From the NCBI RefSeq assembly GCF_009469605.1, contig NZ_SSXU01000012.1:1-64000 (forward strand): DNA of 64,000 bases. The letters run 5' to 3'. The position numbers and the translations under genes are program-made. Under the pieces are notes generated by a model that saw nothing but the letters and a program-made list of their open reading frames with translations, did no database searches and was not told the DNA's origin. The first letter of the stretch is position 1; every line of letters begins with the position of its first letter. Shown piece by piece: positions 53,231 through 63,556 of the stretch. The stretch comes from Zoogloea sp. 1C4 (GTDB lineage: Bacteria; Pseudomonadota; Gammaproteobacteria; Burkholderiales; Rhodocyclaceae).

Positions 53231-54007
53231 ATGCCGGCCTCCGACCCCCACCAGACCGACGCCGCCCTGGCGACCCTGGCGCAGCTGGACGAAGCCGCCA
53301 ACCGCCTGGTGGCGGAACTCGCCCGACTAAGGCAGGAGCTCACCGCCGCCCGCAACGACTGCGACGCGCGCCGCAGCGCCCAACTGCGCGAGGCCAACGA
53401 GAAGCTTCTCCTCGCCGCCCTCCAGGCCGACCAGATCGCCGAGAGCGCGGTGAATGACCGGGACGTGCTCGCCAACCGCAGCCAGCGCGACCCCCTCACC
53501 GGCACCCCCAACCGCAGCCTGATGCTCGACCGCCTCGAAAGCGCCATCGCCCTGGCCCACCGGCGCGGCACCCACATCGCCGTGCTGTTCCTCGATCTCG
53601 ACCTCTTCAAGCAGATCAACGACGTCCTCGGCCACGCCGTCGGCGACGAAACCCTGCAGCTCGTGGCCCAGCGCCTGCAGTCGGTGCTGCGCGACTCCGA
53701 CACCGTGAGCCGCCACGGCGGCGACGAGTTCCTGGCCCTCCTCACCGAGATCACCCAGCCCACCGACGCCACCCTCATCGCCGACAAGATGCTCGCCGCC
53801 CTCGCCGCCCCGGCGCGGATCGGCGACCACCTGCTCAACCTGTCGGGCAGCGTGGGCATCGCCCTCTACCCCCAGGACGGCACCGACGCCGCCAGCCTGA
53901 TCGCCCACGCCGACGCCGCCATGTACGCCGCCAAGCGCGCCGGCGGCGGGCGCTGCGCCCTCCATCAGCCCGACACTCCGCCGGAAGCCCCACCCGAAAG
54001 CGGCTGA
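53231..54007 (+). CDS. Coiled-coil GGDEF diguanylate cyclase, 258 aa
   Basis: An N-terminal coiled coil (residues about 12-75) leads to a GGDEF domain with DPLTGTPNRSLMLDRL, intact GGDEF (163-167) and I-site RDSD (154-157) five residues before it. No membrane segment or sensor domain is present, so its input probably comes through the coiled coil or the KaiC-like neighbour 19 bases upstream. It should make c-di-GMP with product inhibition. Confidence 0.9.
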   Translation: MPASDPHQTDAALATLAQLDEAANRLVAELARLRQELTAARNDCDARRSAQLREANEKLLLAALQADQIAESAVNDRDVLANRSQRDPLTGTPNRSLMLDRLESAIALAHRRGTHIAVLFLDLDLFKQINDVLGHAVGDETLQLVAQRLQSVLRDSDTVSRHGGDEFLALLTEITQPTDATLIADKMLAALAAPARIGDHLLNLSGSVGIALYPQDGTDAASLIAHADAAMYAAKRAGGGRCALHQPDTPPEAPPESG

Positions 54008-54096
54008 ACGCCCCCGGCGTCAGCAATGCCTCATCCCGCCGGCCGATCAGGCGGATAATCCATAAGACGAACTACGAACCTGAATCGAAATTCCGT

Positions 54097-56655
54097 ATGC
54101 GCTGCGCACCTCCCCTCGATTCAACCCCGGTAGAAACACCCGATGCGCAGCCCCGGCAGCGCCCGGACTGCCCCATCGTCGGCATCGGCTGCTCGGCCGG
54201 CGGGCTCGAAGCCCTCGAAGCCCTGCTCGGCCATGTGCCCGACGGCACCGGCATGGCCTTCGTGATCGTCCAGCACCTCGACCCAGAGCACGTCAGCACC
54301 CTCCCGGAGATCCTCCAGCGCATCACCCCGATGCCGGTCATCGAGGTCGCCGAAGGCATGGTCGTCGCGCCGGAGCACGTCTATGTGATCCCCCCCAACA
54401 AGGATCTGTCCCTGCTGGGCGGCGTGCTCCACCTGCTCGACCCCACCGCCCAGCGCGGCCTGCGCCTGCCCATCGACTTCTTCCTGCGCACCCTGGCCGC
54501 CGACCGCCAGGAGCGGGCCATCGGGGTGATCCTCTCCGGCATGGGCTCCGACGGCATGGCCGGGCTCGCGGCGATCAAGGAAAAGGGCGGCCTCACCCTC
54601 GCCCAGGACCCGGCCAGCGCCCGCGCCGACAGCATGCCCGCCAGCGCCATCAAGGCCGGCGTGGTGGATATCGTCGCGCCCGCCGAAGCGCTGGCCGAGC
54701 GCATCGCCGCCTTCCTGCGGCACGTTCCGCGCCCGCCCCAGCCCGACGCCGCGCCGGGCGAGCAGGGCGCCCTCGAACGGATCATCGTGCTGCTGCGCAA
54801 CCGCAGCGGCAACGACCTCTCCCTCTACAAGCCGAACACCCTGCTCCGGCGCATCGAGCGGCGCATGGCCCTGCTCCAGATCGCCGCCATCGCCGACTAC
54901 GTGGGCTACCTGCGCGACAACCTCCAGGAACTCGACCTGCTGTTCAAGGAGCTCTTGATCGGCGTCACCAGCTTCTTCCGCGATCCGCCCGTGTGGGATT
55001 ACCTGCGCGACGTCGCCCTACCGGCCCTGTTCGCCCGTCACCCCGACGGGCAGGCGCTGCGGGCCTGGGTGCCGGCGTGCTCCACCGGCGAGGAAGCCTA
55101 CTCGCTGGCCATGGTGTTCCGGGAAGCCCTCGACAACACCCGGCCGCCGGGCCAGTTCTCGCTGCAGATCTACGCCACCGATCTCGACCCCGACGCCGTG
55201 GACCGGGCCCGCCGGGCCTGCTACCCCGCCAACATCGCCGCCGACGTGACGCCGGAGCGGCTGGCCCGCCACTTCGTTGCCGAGGACGACGGCTTCCGGC
55301 TCAACCGCGAGCTGCGCGAGATGGTCATCTTCGCGCCCCACAACCTCATCTCCGACCCGCCCTTCACCAAGCTCGACATCCTGTCGTGCCGCAACCTGCT
55401 GATCTACTTCGGCCAGGAACTGCAGAAGAAGGTCCTGCCCCTGTTCCACTACGCCCTCAACCGGGACGGCATCCTGGTGCTCGGCAGCGCCGAGACCATC
55501 GGCGGCTTCGACGCCCTGTTCTCGCCCCTCGACAAGAAGACCCACATCTTCCGGCGCACCGAACACCGCAACCAATCCTCGTGGCTGGATTTTCCCGCCC
55601 GCACCCCGGCCGGCCCCGCCAGCACCGACGGCAGCCGGCCCGACTTCCGCGACAGCGTCGAATACCTCACCGACCAGCTCATCCAGCAGCACTACGCGCC
55701 CGCCGCGGTGCTGGTCAATGGCGAAGGCGACATCCTGTACATCAGCGGGCGCACCGGCAAATACCTCGAACCGGCCGCCGGCAAGGTCAACATCAACCTC
55801 CACGCGATGGCCCGCGAAGGCCTCCGCGACGCCCTCACCGGCGTGATCGGCAAGGCCCTGCGCCAGCCCCAGCCGATCCACCTCAACGGCCTGCAGGTCG
55901 AAGGCAACAGCCACCCCCAGCTGGTCAACATCACCGTCCAGGGCATCGACAAGCCCGAAGCCCTGCGCAACCGGGTGCTGGTGGTGTTCAACGACGTCAA
56001 GGCACCGCCCGGCAACCGCCGGCCGCGCAGGCAGCTGGCGTCCGAACGCGAAAGCGCCCTGCTGCTCGAACTCGCCCAGCTGCGCGAAGCCCTGCAGATC
56101 AGCCGTCAGGAGATGCAGGCCTCCCTCGAGGAAGCCAAATCGGCCAACGAGGAGCTGCAGGTCACCAACGAGGAACTCACCACCTCGAAGGAAGAGCTGC
56201 AATCCATGAACGAAGAGCTGCAGACCATCAATGCGGAGCTGCAATCCAAGGTGGACGACCTCACCTGGGCCCGCAACGACATGACCAACCTGCTCAACAG
56301 CACCGAGATCGCCACCGTCTTCCTCGACAGCGAGATGCGACTGCGCCGCTTCACCACCCACGCCACGCACCTGTTCAAGTTCATCCCGGGCGACGTGGGC
56401 CGGCCCCTGTCCGACATCGTCACCGACCTGGACTACCCCGGCCTGCAGAACGACGCCAGCGCCGTGCTCACCACCCTGATCTACTGCGAGAAGCAGGTCA
56501 GCACCGGCGACGGCCGCTGGTTCCGGGTGCGCATCATGCCGTACCGGACCCAGGACAACGTGATCGACGGGGTGGTCCTCACCTTCATCGACATCACCGC
56601 CATCAAGCAGCTCGAAGCCAAGCTGCGCAAGCGGGAGAATCGCCGTGACCACTGA
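54097..56655 (+). CDS. CheB-CheR fusion with coiled coil and PAS, 852 aa
   Basis: Residues about 25-200 are a CheB methylesterase domain with Ser33 (GCSAGG), His60 ([10 protein letters not shown]) and Asp near 153 (GMGSDGMAG), a complete triad but no receiver. Residues about 220-490 are a CheR methyltransferase ([50 protein letters not shown]). Then follow a coiled coil (about 650-730, repeated NEELQ..NEEL) and a PAS domain (about 735-845). Such fusions signal outside the classic chemoreceptor array. The next gene overlaps by 11 bases. Confidence 0.92.
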   Translation: MRCAPPLDSTPVETPDAQPRQRPDCPIVGIGCSAGGLEALEALLGHVPDGTGMAFVIVQHLDPEHVSTLPEILQRITPMPVIEVAEGMVVAPEHVYVIPPNKDLSLLGGVLHLLDPTAQRGLRLPIDFFLRTLAADRQERAIGVILSGMGSDGMAGLAAIKEKGGLTLAQDPASARADSMPASAIKAGVVDIVAPAEALAERIAAFLRHVPRPPQPDAAPGEQGALERIIVLLRNRSGNDLSLYKPNTLLRRIERRMALLQIAAIADYVGYLRDNLQELDLLFKELLIGVTSFFRDPPVWDYLRDVALPALFARHPDGQALRAWVPACSTGEEAYSLAMVFREALDNTRPPGQFSLQIYATDLDPDAVDRARRACYPANIAADVTPERLARHFVAEDDGFRLNRELREMVIFAPHNLISDPPFTKLDILSCRNLLIYFGQELQKKVLPLFHYALNRDGILVLGSAETIGGFDALFSPLDKKTHIFRRTEHRNQSSWLDFPARTPAGPASTDGSRPDFRDSVEYLTDQLIQQHYAPAAVLVNGEGDILYISGRTGKYLEPAAGKVNINLHAMAREGLRDALTGVIGKALRQPQPIHLNGLQVEGNSHPQLVNITVQGIDKPEALRNRVLVVFNDVKAPPGNRRPRRQLASERESALLLELAQLREALQISRQEMQASLEEAKSANEELQVTNEELTTSKEELQSMNEELQTINAELQSKVDDLTWARNDMTNLLNSTEIATVFLDSEMRLRRFTTHATHLFKFIPGDVGRPLSDIVTDLDYPGLQNDASAVLTTLIYCEKQVSTGDGRWFRVRIMPYRTQDNVIDGVVLTFIDITAIKQLEAKLRKRENRRDH

Positions 56656-58057
56656 AGACACCGACGAGCCTGACCAGCGACCCTACACCACGCCCCTCCG
56701 GCAGGCCGCCGAGGCCCGGCTGGTGCATGAACTGCAGGTGCACCAGATCGAGCTCGAGATGCAGAACGAAGAGCTGCGCCGGGCCCGGGCCGAGACCGAC
56801 GCGGCCCTCGACCAGCTCCACCAGCTCAACGCCCACCTCGAAACGCTGGTTGCCGCCCGCACCGCCGAGCTCGTGGCCGCCCGCGACGCCGCCGAGGCCG
56901 CCGACCGGGCAAAGACCCACTTCCTCGCCAACATGAGCCACGAGATCCGGACGCCCCTGAACGGCATCCTCGGCATGGCCCACCTGCTGCGGCGCAGCGG
57001 CCTCACCCCCACCCAGGCCCACCAGCTCGACAAGATTGAAGTGTCAGGCCGCCATCTGCTGGCGGTCCTCAACGACATCCTGGATTTCTCGAAGATCGAG
57101 GCCGGCCGCCTCGAACTGGAAACCGTGGATTTCACCCTCGACGAGCTGGTGCGCGACGTCACCGCCATCGTCACCGACAGCGCCGCCGCCAAGGGCCTCC
57201 GGCTCGACATCGACACGGCCGGCATCCCCCGCCACCTCCGGGGCGACCGGGTGCATCTGGCCCAGGCGCTGCTCAACTACGTGGGCAACGCCATCAAGTT
57301 CACCGCCGCCGGCAGCGTCACCCTCAGCGCCCGGCTGCTCGAAGAAACCCGGCAGGGCTACCTGCTGCGCTTCGACGTGGTCGATACCGGCATCGGCATG
57401 ACGCCGGAACAGCAGGCCCAGCTCTTCCGGCCCTTCACCCAGGCCGACAGCTCCACCACCCGCCGCTTCGGCGGTACCGGGCTGGGGCTGGCCATCACCC
57501 GGCGGCTCGCCCAGCTGATGGGCGGCGAGGTGGGTGTCAAATGCACGCCAGGCGAGGGCTGCCGCTTCTGGCTCACGGCGCGGCTGGGCAAAGGCCGGCC
57601 CACCCGCCCGGCCCCCGACATGCGGGACCGGGAGCACGCCGAGCTGATCCTCCGGCGCGACTACCGGGGCGCCCGGGTGCTCGCCGTGGACGACGACCCG
57701 GTCAACCTGGATGTGCTGCTGAGCCTGCTGCTGAACCTCGGCCTGGCGGTCGACATCGCCAGGGACGGCGCCGAGGCGCTGCGCCTGGCCCGCGAGAAGC
57801 CCTACGCGCTGATCCTGATGGACCTGCAGATGCCCCTCATGGGCGGGCTGGAGGCCAGCCGGGCGATCCGACGCCTGCCGGGCCACGCCAGCACCCCCAT
57901 CGTCGCCATCACCGCCAGCGCCTTCGTCTCCGAGCGGGAGGCCTGCCTCGCCGCCGGGATGAGCGACTTCATCGCCAAGCCGCTGGATGTGGATGCGTTT
58001 TTCGGGACGCTGCTGCAGTGGCTGCCCCCGCCACCCGCTCAGGTCTGCAGCACGTAA
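56645..58057 (+). CDS. Hybrid histidine kinase with C-terminal receiver, 470 aa
   Basis: Starts at GTG 56645, overlapping the CheB-CheR gene by 11 bases. An N-terminal [17 protein letters not shown] coiled coil, also found in the Crp-PAS linker, is followed by HisKA with His99 ([12 protein letters not shown]), HATPase_c ([20 protein letters not shown]) and a receiver with Asp393 (LILMDLQMP). There is no sensor domain, so the CheB-CheR/PAS protein is the probable input. The gene end overlaps the converging phaC gene by 19 bases. Confidence 0.92.
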   Translation: MTTEDTDEPDQRPYTTPLRQAAEARLVHELQVHQIELEMQNEELRRARAETDAALDQLHQLNAHLETLVAARTAELVAARDAAEAADRAKTHFLANMSHEIRTPLNGILGMAHLLRRSGLTPTQAHQLDKIEVSGRHLLAVLNDILDFSKIEAGRLELETVDFTLDELVRDVTAIVTDSAAAKGLRLDIDTAGIPRHLRGDRVHLAQALLNYVGNAIKFTAAGSVTLSARLLEETRQGYLLRFDVVDTGIGMTPEQQAQLFRPFTQADSSTTRRFGGTGLGLAITRRLAQLMGGEVGVKCTPGEGCRFWLTARLGKGRPTRPAPDMRDREHAELILRRDYRGARVLAVDDDPVNLDVLLSLLLNLGLAVDIARDGAEALRLAREKPYALILMDLQMPLMGGLEASRAIRRLPGHASTPIVAITASAFVSEREACLAAGMSDFIAKPLDVDAFFGTLLQWLPPPPAQVCST

Positions 58058-59781
58058 GTGCCCGGCGCCGCGCCCAGGGTCGCCAGCCCGCCAGCCGCAT
58101 GGCCCATCGACGGCGGATCACCGGGCGGGCCGGAGCGCGCATCGAGCCACGCCCGCCACGCCGGCCACCACGACCCCTCTGACGTGGGCGCCGCCGCCAG
58201 CCACGCGTCCGGCGCAAGGTAGCGCCCGTCGTGGGGCCGGGTGAGCATCTGGTAGCTGCGCCCGGGCACGCCCGGCGGATTGACGATGCCCACGTTGTGG
58301 CCACCGGAACTGAGCAGGAAGGTGACCGGCACGTCGGCGAGCAGGTGCAGCTTGTGCACCGATCGCCACGGCGCCACGTGGTCGCGCAGGGTGGAGACGC
58401 AGAAGATCTCGCAGGTGATGTCGGTCAGCGCCACCGGGCGGTCGCCCACCGGGTAGCGGCCGCTGGCCAGGTCGTTGTCGAGGAACAGCCGGCGCAGGTA
58501 TTCGGCGTGCATCCGGTAGGGCAGGCGGGTGCCGTCCACGTTCCAGGCCATCAGGTCGCTCATCGGGCGGCGCTCGCCCATCAGGTAGTCCTTGAGCATC
58601 CGCGACCACACCAGATCGCGGGAGTTGAGCAGCTGGAAGGCCCCGGCCATCTGGGTGGTGTCCAGGTAGCCCCGATCCCACATGATGTCCTCCAGAAAGC
58701 TCACCTGGCTGTTGTCGATGAACAGCGCCAGCTCCCCCGGCTCGGTGAAGTCGGTCTGGGCCGCCAGCATCGACACCGACGCCAGCCGCTCGTCCCCGTC
58801 GCGCCCCATGGCCGCGGCGGCGATCGCCAGCAGCGTGCCGCCCAGGCAGTAGCCGGCGGCGTGGATCCGCTGCCCCGGCACCACCGCGGCCACTGCATCG
58901 AGGGCATCCATCACCCCCAGCCGCAGGTAGTCGTCCATGCCCAGGTCGCGCCCCTCGGGGCCGGGGTTGGCCCACGAGATGGCGAACACCGTGTAGCCCT
59001 GATCCACCAGAAAGCGGACCAGCGAATTGGCCGGCGACAGGTCGAGGATGTAGTACTTCATGATCCACGAGGGCACCAGCAGCACCGGCTCCGGCCGAAC
59101 CTGCGGGCCGGCGGGGGCGTACTGGATCAGCTCGATCAGCCGGTTGCGGAAGATCACCTGCCCCGGCGTGACCGCCACCTCGTGACCCACCCGAAAATGC
59201 TCGGCCCCCGGCGGCGGCGATTCGGACTGCAGGTGACGGGCGTCCGCCATCAGGTTTCGCAGGCCCTCCACCAGATTGGCGCCGCCGGTCTGCGCGGTGC
59301 GTTCGAGCACCTCGGGGTTGGCCCACGGAAAGTTGGCCGGCGACAGCACGTCGAGCAGCTGCCGGACGGTGAAGCTCACCACGTTCTCGTGGTGCCGCGA
59401 CACGCCGTGGACGCCGGTGGTGGCGGCCTTCCACCAGGCCTCGGTGAGCAGGAAGGACTGGCTCATCACGTTGAACGGCCACGCCTGCCAGCCCGGATGG
59501 TCGAAGCGGTGGTCCTGCACGCCCGCCTCGATGCCCGGGCGCCCGGCCGGACGGCCCGCCTCCAGCAGCAGGCCAGGCAGCCTGGCCCAGGCATCGAGCC
59601 AGGCCTGAGCCAGCTCGGCCTGCTCCGCCGGGTTGTGGGACAGGTGCATCAGCCAGTCGTCGAAGGCCATCGCCAGCGCCACCGGGGAGATGCCGCCGGT
59701 CAGGTGCGAGAACTGGGCATGCACGAAACGGTCTAGATTGCTGCCCGGTCGGGGCAGCACGGCGGGGGGAACATGGGTCAC
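58039..59781 (-). CDS. phaC: Polyhydroxyalkanoate synthase, class I-like, 580 aa
   Basis: Polymerises hydroxyacyl-CoA into PHA storage granules. The N-terminal PHBC_N region ([28 protein letters not shown]) and the alpha/beta-hydrolase core are present, with lipase-box Cys near residue 311 (GYCLGGT), Asp in [10 protein letters not shown] and His in [14 protein letters not shown], the full catalytic triad. Length fits class I. GTG 59781 is preferred, with GAAGG nine bases upstream. It is alone, without phaA/phaB, and is controlled from a dyad promoter shared back-to-back with a VIT-family transporter. Confidence 0.93.
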   Translation of the reverse strand: MTHVPPAVLPRPGSNLDRFVHAQFSHLTGGISPVALAMAFDDWLMHLSHNPAEQAELAQAWLDAWARLPGLLLEAGRPAGRPGIEAGVQDHRFDHPGWQAWPFNVMSQSFLLTEAWWKAATTGVHGVSRHHENVVSFTVRQLLDVLSPANFPWANPEVLERTAQTGGANLVEGLRNLMADARHLQSESPPPGAEHFRVGHEVAVTPGQVIFRNRLIELIQYAPAGPQVRPEPVLLVPSWIMKYYILDLSPANSLVRFLVDQGYTVFAISWANPGPEGRDLGMDDYLRLGVMDALDAVAAVVPGQRIHAAGYCLGGTLLAIAAAAMGRDGDERLASVSMLAAQTDFTEPGELALFIDNSQVSFLEDIMWDRGYLDTTQMAGAFQLLNSRDLVWSRMLKDYLMGERRPMSDLMAWNVDGTRLPYRMHAEYLRRLFLDNDLASGRYPVGDRPVALTDITCEIFCVSTLRDHVAPWRSVHKLHLLADVPVTFLLSSGGHNVGIVNPPGVPGRSYQMLTRPHDGRYLAPDAWLAAAPTSEGSWWPAWRAWLDARSGPPGDPPSMGHAAGGLATLGAAPGTYVLQT

Positions 59782-59820
59782 GGAATCAACCTTCGGCGTG
59801 CGCGCGAATTGACGCAGCCC

Positions 59821-59862
59821 ATCATCTCCACCCCGCGCCACCGCGTCTGTACGAGAGCGCAC
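59821..59862 (-). promoter_or_regulatory. Dyad promoter site 14 (phaC)
   Basis: Minus-strand GTGCGCTCTCGTAC (59862-59849) is followed after 22 bases by GATGAT (59826-59821), the weakest -10 box of the set. Confidence 0.72.
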
Positions 59863-59908
59863 CAAGCCCGGCCCGCAAGTGCGCGACAATCCCGGCGGGG
59901 TGACGGCG

Positions 59909-59950
59909 GTGCGGCAGCGCACAGACCCGCACGCAGGCCAGCCGCATAGT
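59909..59950 (+). promoter_or_regulatory. Dyad promoter site 15 (VIT-family gene)
   Basis: GTGCGGCAGCGCAC (59909-59922), identical to site 6, is followed after 22 bases by CATAGT (59945-59950). Confidence 0.85.
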
Positions 59951-60047
59951 CGAGACTCCCCACTCCAGGCCACGCCGCCCTCGCCCCAGGCTGCCCCGGA
60001 AGACCAGGCCGCCAAGGTCTCTCACACCACGTAAGGAACCCGCCAGC

Positions 60048-60749
60048 ATGCTCTCCCCCAAGCGCCACAAGGAAAGACACCGCACCGACCGCATCGGCTG
60101 GCTGCGCGCCGCCGTGCTCGGCGCCAACGACGGCATCGTGTCCACCGCCAGCCTCGTGCTGGGCGTGGCCAGCGCCAGTTCGAGCCACGCCAGCGTCCTG
60201 GTGGCCGGGGTTGCCGGGCTGGTGGCGGGCGCTATGTCGATGGCGGCCGGCGAATACGTCTCGGTGCATTCCCAGGCCGACACCGAAAACGCCGACCTGA
60301 ACCGCGAGCGCGAAGAGCTCGAACACGCCCCCGCCGCCGAACTGCGCGAGCTGACCGCCATCTACGTGGGCCGCGGGCTGAGCTACGAGCTGGCCACGCA
60401 GGTGGCGGAGCAGCTCACCCGCCACGACGCCCTCGGCGCCCACGCCCGCGACGAACTCGGCCTGTCGGACACCACCAGCGCCCGGCCGATCCAGGCCGCC
60501 CTGGCCTCGGCGGCCAGCTTCGCCGTGGGGGCGATCCTGCCCCTGGCGGTGACGGCGCTGGCGCCCGAGCGGCTGCTGATCCCCTGGGTCGGCGCAAGCT
60601 CCATCAGTTTTCTGGCGATCCTCGGCGCCGTCGCGGCCCGGGCCGGTGGGGCCGACCCGCTGGTCGGCGCGGCCCGCGTGAGCGGCTGGGGGGCGCTGGC
60701 CATGGCGGTCACCGCCGGCGTCGGCGCCCTTTTCGGCGCGCCGGTCTGA
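60048..60749 (+). CDS. VIT1/CCC1-family Fe2+/Mn2+ transporter, 233 aa
   Basis: DRIGWLRAAVLGANDGIVSTASLVLGVA is the VIT1/Ccc1 signature first helix, followed by LVAGAMSMAAGEYVSVHSQADTE (metal-binding Glu region) and three further helices (SAASFAVGAILPLAVTAL and on). Yeast and plant relatives load iron or manganese into vacuoles; bacterial members probably export them. Length is typical. It is divergent from phaC under the shared dyad, so metal handling and carbon storage are probably co-induced. Confidence 0.92.
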   Translation: MLSPKRHKERHRTDRIGWLRAAVLGANDGIVSTASLVLGVASASSSHASVLVAGVAGLVAGAMSMAAGEYVSVHSQADTENADLNREREELEHAPAAELRELTAIYVGRGLSYELATQVAEQLTRHDALGAHARDELGLSDTTSARPIQAALASAASFAVGAILPLAVTALAPERLLIPWVGASSISFLAILGAVAARAGGADPLVGAARVSGWGALAMAVTAGVGALFGAPV

Positions 60750-60771
60750 GCCACACCAGCGGCGCTCCCGG

Positions 60772-61317
60772 TCAGCCCCGCCCGGTGCCCAGCAGGCGGT
60801 CCCACGCCCCGCCGAGGGTGCCGAAGGCGCGGCGCTCATCCACCTGGTGGTGAAAATGGTGATGCCGCCAGCGGCGGCGCAGCCAGCCCTCGCGGCACGG
60901 CTCGGGCTGATGCAGATGGAAATGGACGACCTCCTGGGCCAGGTGGCCGAGGATCAGCCCGCCGGAAAACGCCAGCCCCAGGCCCGGATCGCCCAGCAGC
61001 AGCGACGGCGCCCCGGCCAGCACGAGCACCATCGGCAGGCTGAACAGCAGCGGCGTGCGCATCGGCACGTCGGGCGCGTGGTGGTGTTCCAGATGCCAGC
61101 GCCGGAAGGGGTCAAGCCTGTGCAGGATGAAGCGGTGCAGCGCGTACTCGGCAAAGGTCCAGGCGCCGAGCCCGGCCAGCAGCGCGGCGGCCCCGACGGC
61201 CCAGCCGCGCGCGTCGACATGCAGCCATCCCGCCGTCAGCGCCACCACGGCAAGCATGGGCATCAGCACCGAAGCCGGAAACCGGAGGGCGGGCCCGGCA
61301 ACACGGAAATCTTCCAT
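60772..61317 (-). CDS. Fatty acid hydroxylase/sterol desaturase-like membrane protein, 181 aa
   Basis: Several hydrophobic helices alternate with histidine boxes: HRFILH, HLEHHH, HFHLH and HHHFHH. This is the eight-histidine di-iron arrangement of the fatty acid hydroxylase superfamily. The short length matches bacterial FA2H-like proteins such as those near carotenoid or lipid genes. ATG 61317 has GGAGG seven bases upstream. Substrate unknown. The dyad promoter is not clearly present. Confidence 0.8.
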   Translation of the reverse strand: MEDFRVAGPALRFPASVLMPMLAVVALTAGWLHVDARGWAVGAAALLAGLGAWTFAEYALHRFILHRLDPFRRWHLEHHHAPDVPMRTPLLFSLPMVLVLAGAPSLLLGDPGLGLAFSGGLILGHLAQEVVHFHLHQPEPCREGWLRRRWRHHHFHHQVDERRAFGTLGGAWDRLLGTGRG

Positions 61318-61451
61318 CGCGATCCTCCCGGCGTTCCGTCCGTCAATCCACCGCACCGGAGAGATGCGGCCAATCACGGCCCTAAATTGGACACGCGGGA
61401 ACCGGCTTCGGTCAGTGCGTCAGGCAACGCATGCGCCCGACGGGGCGGCGA

Positions 61452-62741
61452 CTACCCGCCCAGCAGCGCCGCCGCGGTCGCCGGGTTCGACGGAAAGTAG
61501 AAATGCACGTAGGACGCGGTGATCCGCCCGAGCCGGTAGATCGCCTCGCCCTCACGCCCGGCCAGCGACGTGGCACGGACCAGCGGCGCCAGCGGCGTAT
61601 CGCTCACGGAGTAGTGGAAGGTGTGGCCGGTGATGCGGCCTTCGGGCAGCTCGGCCACCTGGGTGCCCAGCGCGGCGAGACGCGCCTGCATCCGGGTGTG
61701 GCCGGGCAGCAGGCCGGCGCCCGGGTGGGTCAAGCCTTCCTTGTCGGTAAGACGCTCGAAAAGGCTCATCATTCCGCCGCATTCGGCGAGCAGCGGCTTG
61801 CCGGCCGCCACATGGGCGTGCAGATCGGCCTGCCAGCGGGCGTTGGCGGCGAGCTGGGCGGCGTGGAGCTCCGGGTAGCCGCCGGGCAGCCACAGGGCGT
61901 CGCAGGCGGGCAGGGCGTCGCCGGCCAGCGGCGAGAAGAACTCGACCTGCGCGCCAAGGGCTTTCAGCAGATCCACGTTGGCCGGGTAGATGAAGCCGAA
62001 GGCGGCGTCCCGGGCAATCGCCACGGTGCGGCCGGCCAGCAGCGGCGCGACAGGCGGCGGTTCGGCGGCCGGAAAGCTCACCGGCGGCGGCAGATCGGCC
62101 GCGCCGGTGCGGGCGAGATGGTCGGCCAGGCGATCGAGGCGCTCGTCCAGATCGGCGATCTCGGCAGCCTGCAGAATGCCCAGGTGGCGCTCCGGCAGCG
62201 CGGCGTCGGCGTCGCGGGGGATCGCGCCGTACCAGGCGATCTCGCCGGGCAGGCAGTCGCGCAGCAGCTTGGCGTGGCCCTCGCCACCCACGTGGTTGGC
62301 GAGCACGCCCGAGAAGGGCAGATCCGGCTGCCAGGTGGCGAGGCCGTGGGCCACAGCGGCGAAGGTCTGGGCCATCGCCTTGGCGTCGATCACCGCCATC
62401 ACCGGAATGCCGAAGCGGCGGGCGATGTCGGCGCCCGAAGGCTTGCCGTCGAAGAGGCCCATCACCCCTTCGACGAGGATCAGGTCGGCCTCCTGCGCCG
62501 CGGCGTGCAGGCGCCAGGCGGCGTCCATCTCGCCGCACATGCCCAGGTCGAGGTTGTACACCGGCGCGCCGGTGGCGACCGTGTGGATCTGCGGATCGAG
62601 GAAATCCGGCCCGCACTTGAACACCCGCACCCTGCGCCCCTGGCGCACGTGCAGGCGGGCGAGGGCGGCGGTGACGGTCGTCTTGCCCTGGCCGGAAGAC
62701 GGCGCGGCGACGAACAGCGCGGGGCAGCGGGCCGCCGTCAT
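61452..62741 (-). CDS. cobB: Cobyrinate a,c-diamide synthase, 429 aa
   Basis: Amidates cobyrinate at the a and c side chains using glutamine and ATP. The N-terminal P-loop ([20 protein letters not shown]), [18 protein letters not shown] and the C-terminal class I amidotransferase half ([29 protein letters not shown] with the catalytic Cys, GHTFHYS) are all present. Its ATG overlaps the stop of the cobA gene by four bases (ATGA). Length is typical. Confidence 0.93.
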   Translation of the reverse strand: MTAARCPALFVAAPSSGQGKTTVTAALARLHVRQGRRVRVFKCGPDFLDPQIHTVATGAPVYNLDLGMCGEMDAAWRLHAAAQEADLILVEGVMGLFDGKPSGADIARRFGIPVMAVIDAKAMAQTFAAVAHGLATWQPDLPFSGVLANHVGGEGHAKLLRDCLPGEIAWYGAIPRDADAALPERHLGILQAAEIADLDERLDRLADHLARTGAADLPPPVSFPAAEPPPVAPLLAGRTVAIARDAAFGFIYPANVDLLKALGAQVEFFSPLAGDALPACDALWLPGGYPELHAAQLAANARWQADLHAHVAAGKPLLAECGGMMSLFERLTDKEGLTHPGAGLLPGHTRMQARLAALGTQVAELPEGRITGHTFHYSVSDTPLAPLVRATSLAGREGEAIYRLGRITASYVHFYFPSNPATAAALLGG

Positions 62742-63529
62742 TCGTCGCGCTCCGGGTGGAACCACGCCAGCCGCGGCTGCAGCGACACCACGTCGCCGAC
62801 GATGGTGAGCGCCGGCGGGGTGATGCCGGCCGCCTTGACCGCGCCCGGCAGCGTCGCCAGATCGGCGGTCACGACGCGCTGGGCCTTCGTGGTGCCGCGC
62901 CGCACGACGGCCGCCGGGGTGGTGGCGGGCAGGCCGTGGGCCACCAGCTTGTCGCAGATCGTCGCCAGCTGGGTGATGCCCATGTAGAACACCAGGGTCT
63001 GCTTGCCGCGGGCGAGCATGTCCCAGTCCAGGTCCACCGTGCCATCCTTCAGGTGGCCGGTGACGAACACGCAGGCCTGGGCGAAATCCCGGTGGGTGAG
63101 GGGGATGCCGGCGTAGGCGCCGATGCCCGCCGCGGCGGTGATGCCGGGGATCACCTCGAAGGACACGCCGGCCTTCACCAGCTCTTCCACCTCTTCGCCG
63201 CCGCGCCCGAAGATGAACGGGTCGCCGCCCTTCAGGCGCACCACGCGCTTGCCCTGGCGGGCCAGATCGACCAGCAGCAGATTGATGTCGCCCTGGGGCA
63301 GGGCGTGGTTGGAGGCCTTCTTGCCCACGTAGATGCGCTCGACCGCCGCCGGCACGCAGGCCAGCACCTCGGCGCTCACCAGGTTGTCGTAGACCAGCAC
63401 GTCGGCCTCCAGCAGCAGGCGGGCGGCGCGCAGGGTGAGGAGTTCCGGATCGCCCGGCCCGGAACCGACGAGATAGACCCAGCCCGGCTGGGCCGGACGA
63501 TGGCTGGCGGGAAAAACGGTATCAGGCAC
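62738..63529 (-). CDS. cobA: Uroporphyrinogen-III C-methyltransferase, 263 aa
   Basis: SAM-dependent first committed enzyme of cobalamin/siroheme synthesis. Motifs: [54 protein letters not shown] and [20 protein letters not shown]. It is a free-standing SUMT rather than a CysG fusion. The start is GTG with AGGAG eight bases upstream. Translation runs into cobB through an ATGA overlap. Confidence 0.95.
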   Translation of the reverse strand: MPDTVFPASHRPAQPGWVYLVGSGPGDPELLTLRAARLLLEADVLVYDNLVSAEVLACVPAAVERIYVGKKASNHALPQGDINLLLVDLARQGKRVVRLKGGDPFIFGRGGEEVEELVKAGVSFEVIPGITAAAGIGAYAGIPLTHRDFAQACVFVTGHLKDGTVDLDWDMLARGKQTLVFYMGITQLATICDKLVAHGLPATTPAAVVRRGTTKAQRVVTADLATLPGAVKAAGITPPALTIVGDVVSLQPRLAWFHPERDE

Positions 63530-63556
63530 GACGGTGCTCCTGGCGGACTCGACGAT

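Noticed and set aside
30840-60047. A genomic island or prophage covering the stress region
   Set aside because: No integrase, tRNA boundary, direct repeats or phage structural genes are visible, and base composition matches the rest of the window.
61415-61428. A dyad-like sequence before the fatty acid hydroxylase gene (GTTGCCTGACGCAC on the minus strand)
   Set aside because: One arm is CGCAC but the other is scrambled, and no (T/C/G)ANNNT hexamer occurs 22 bases downstream, so it does not meet the rule.
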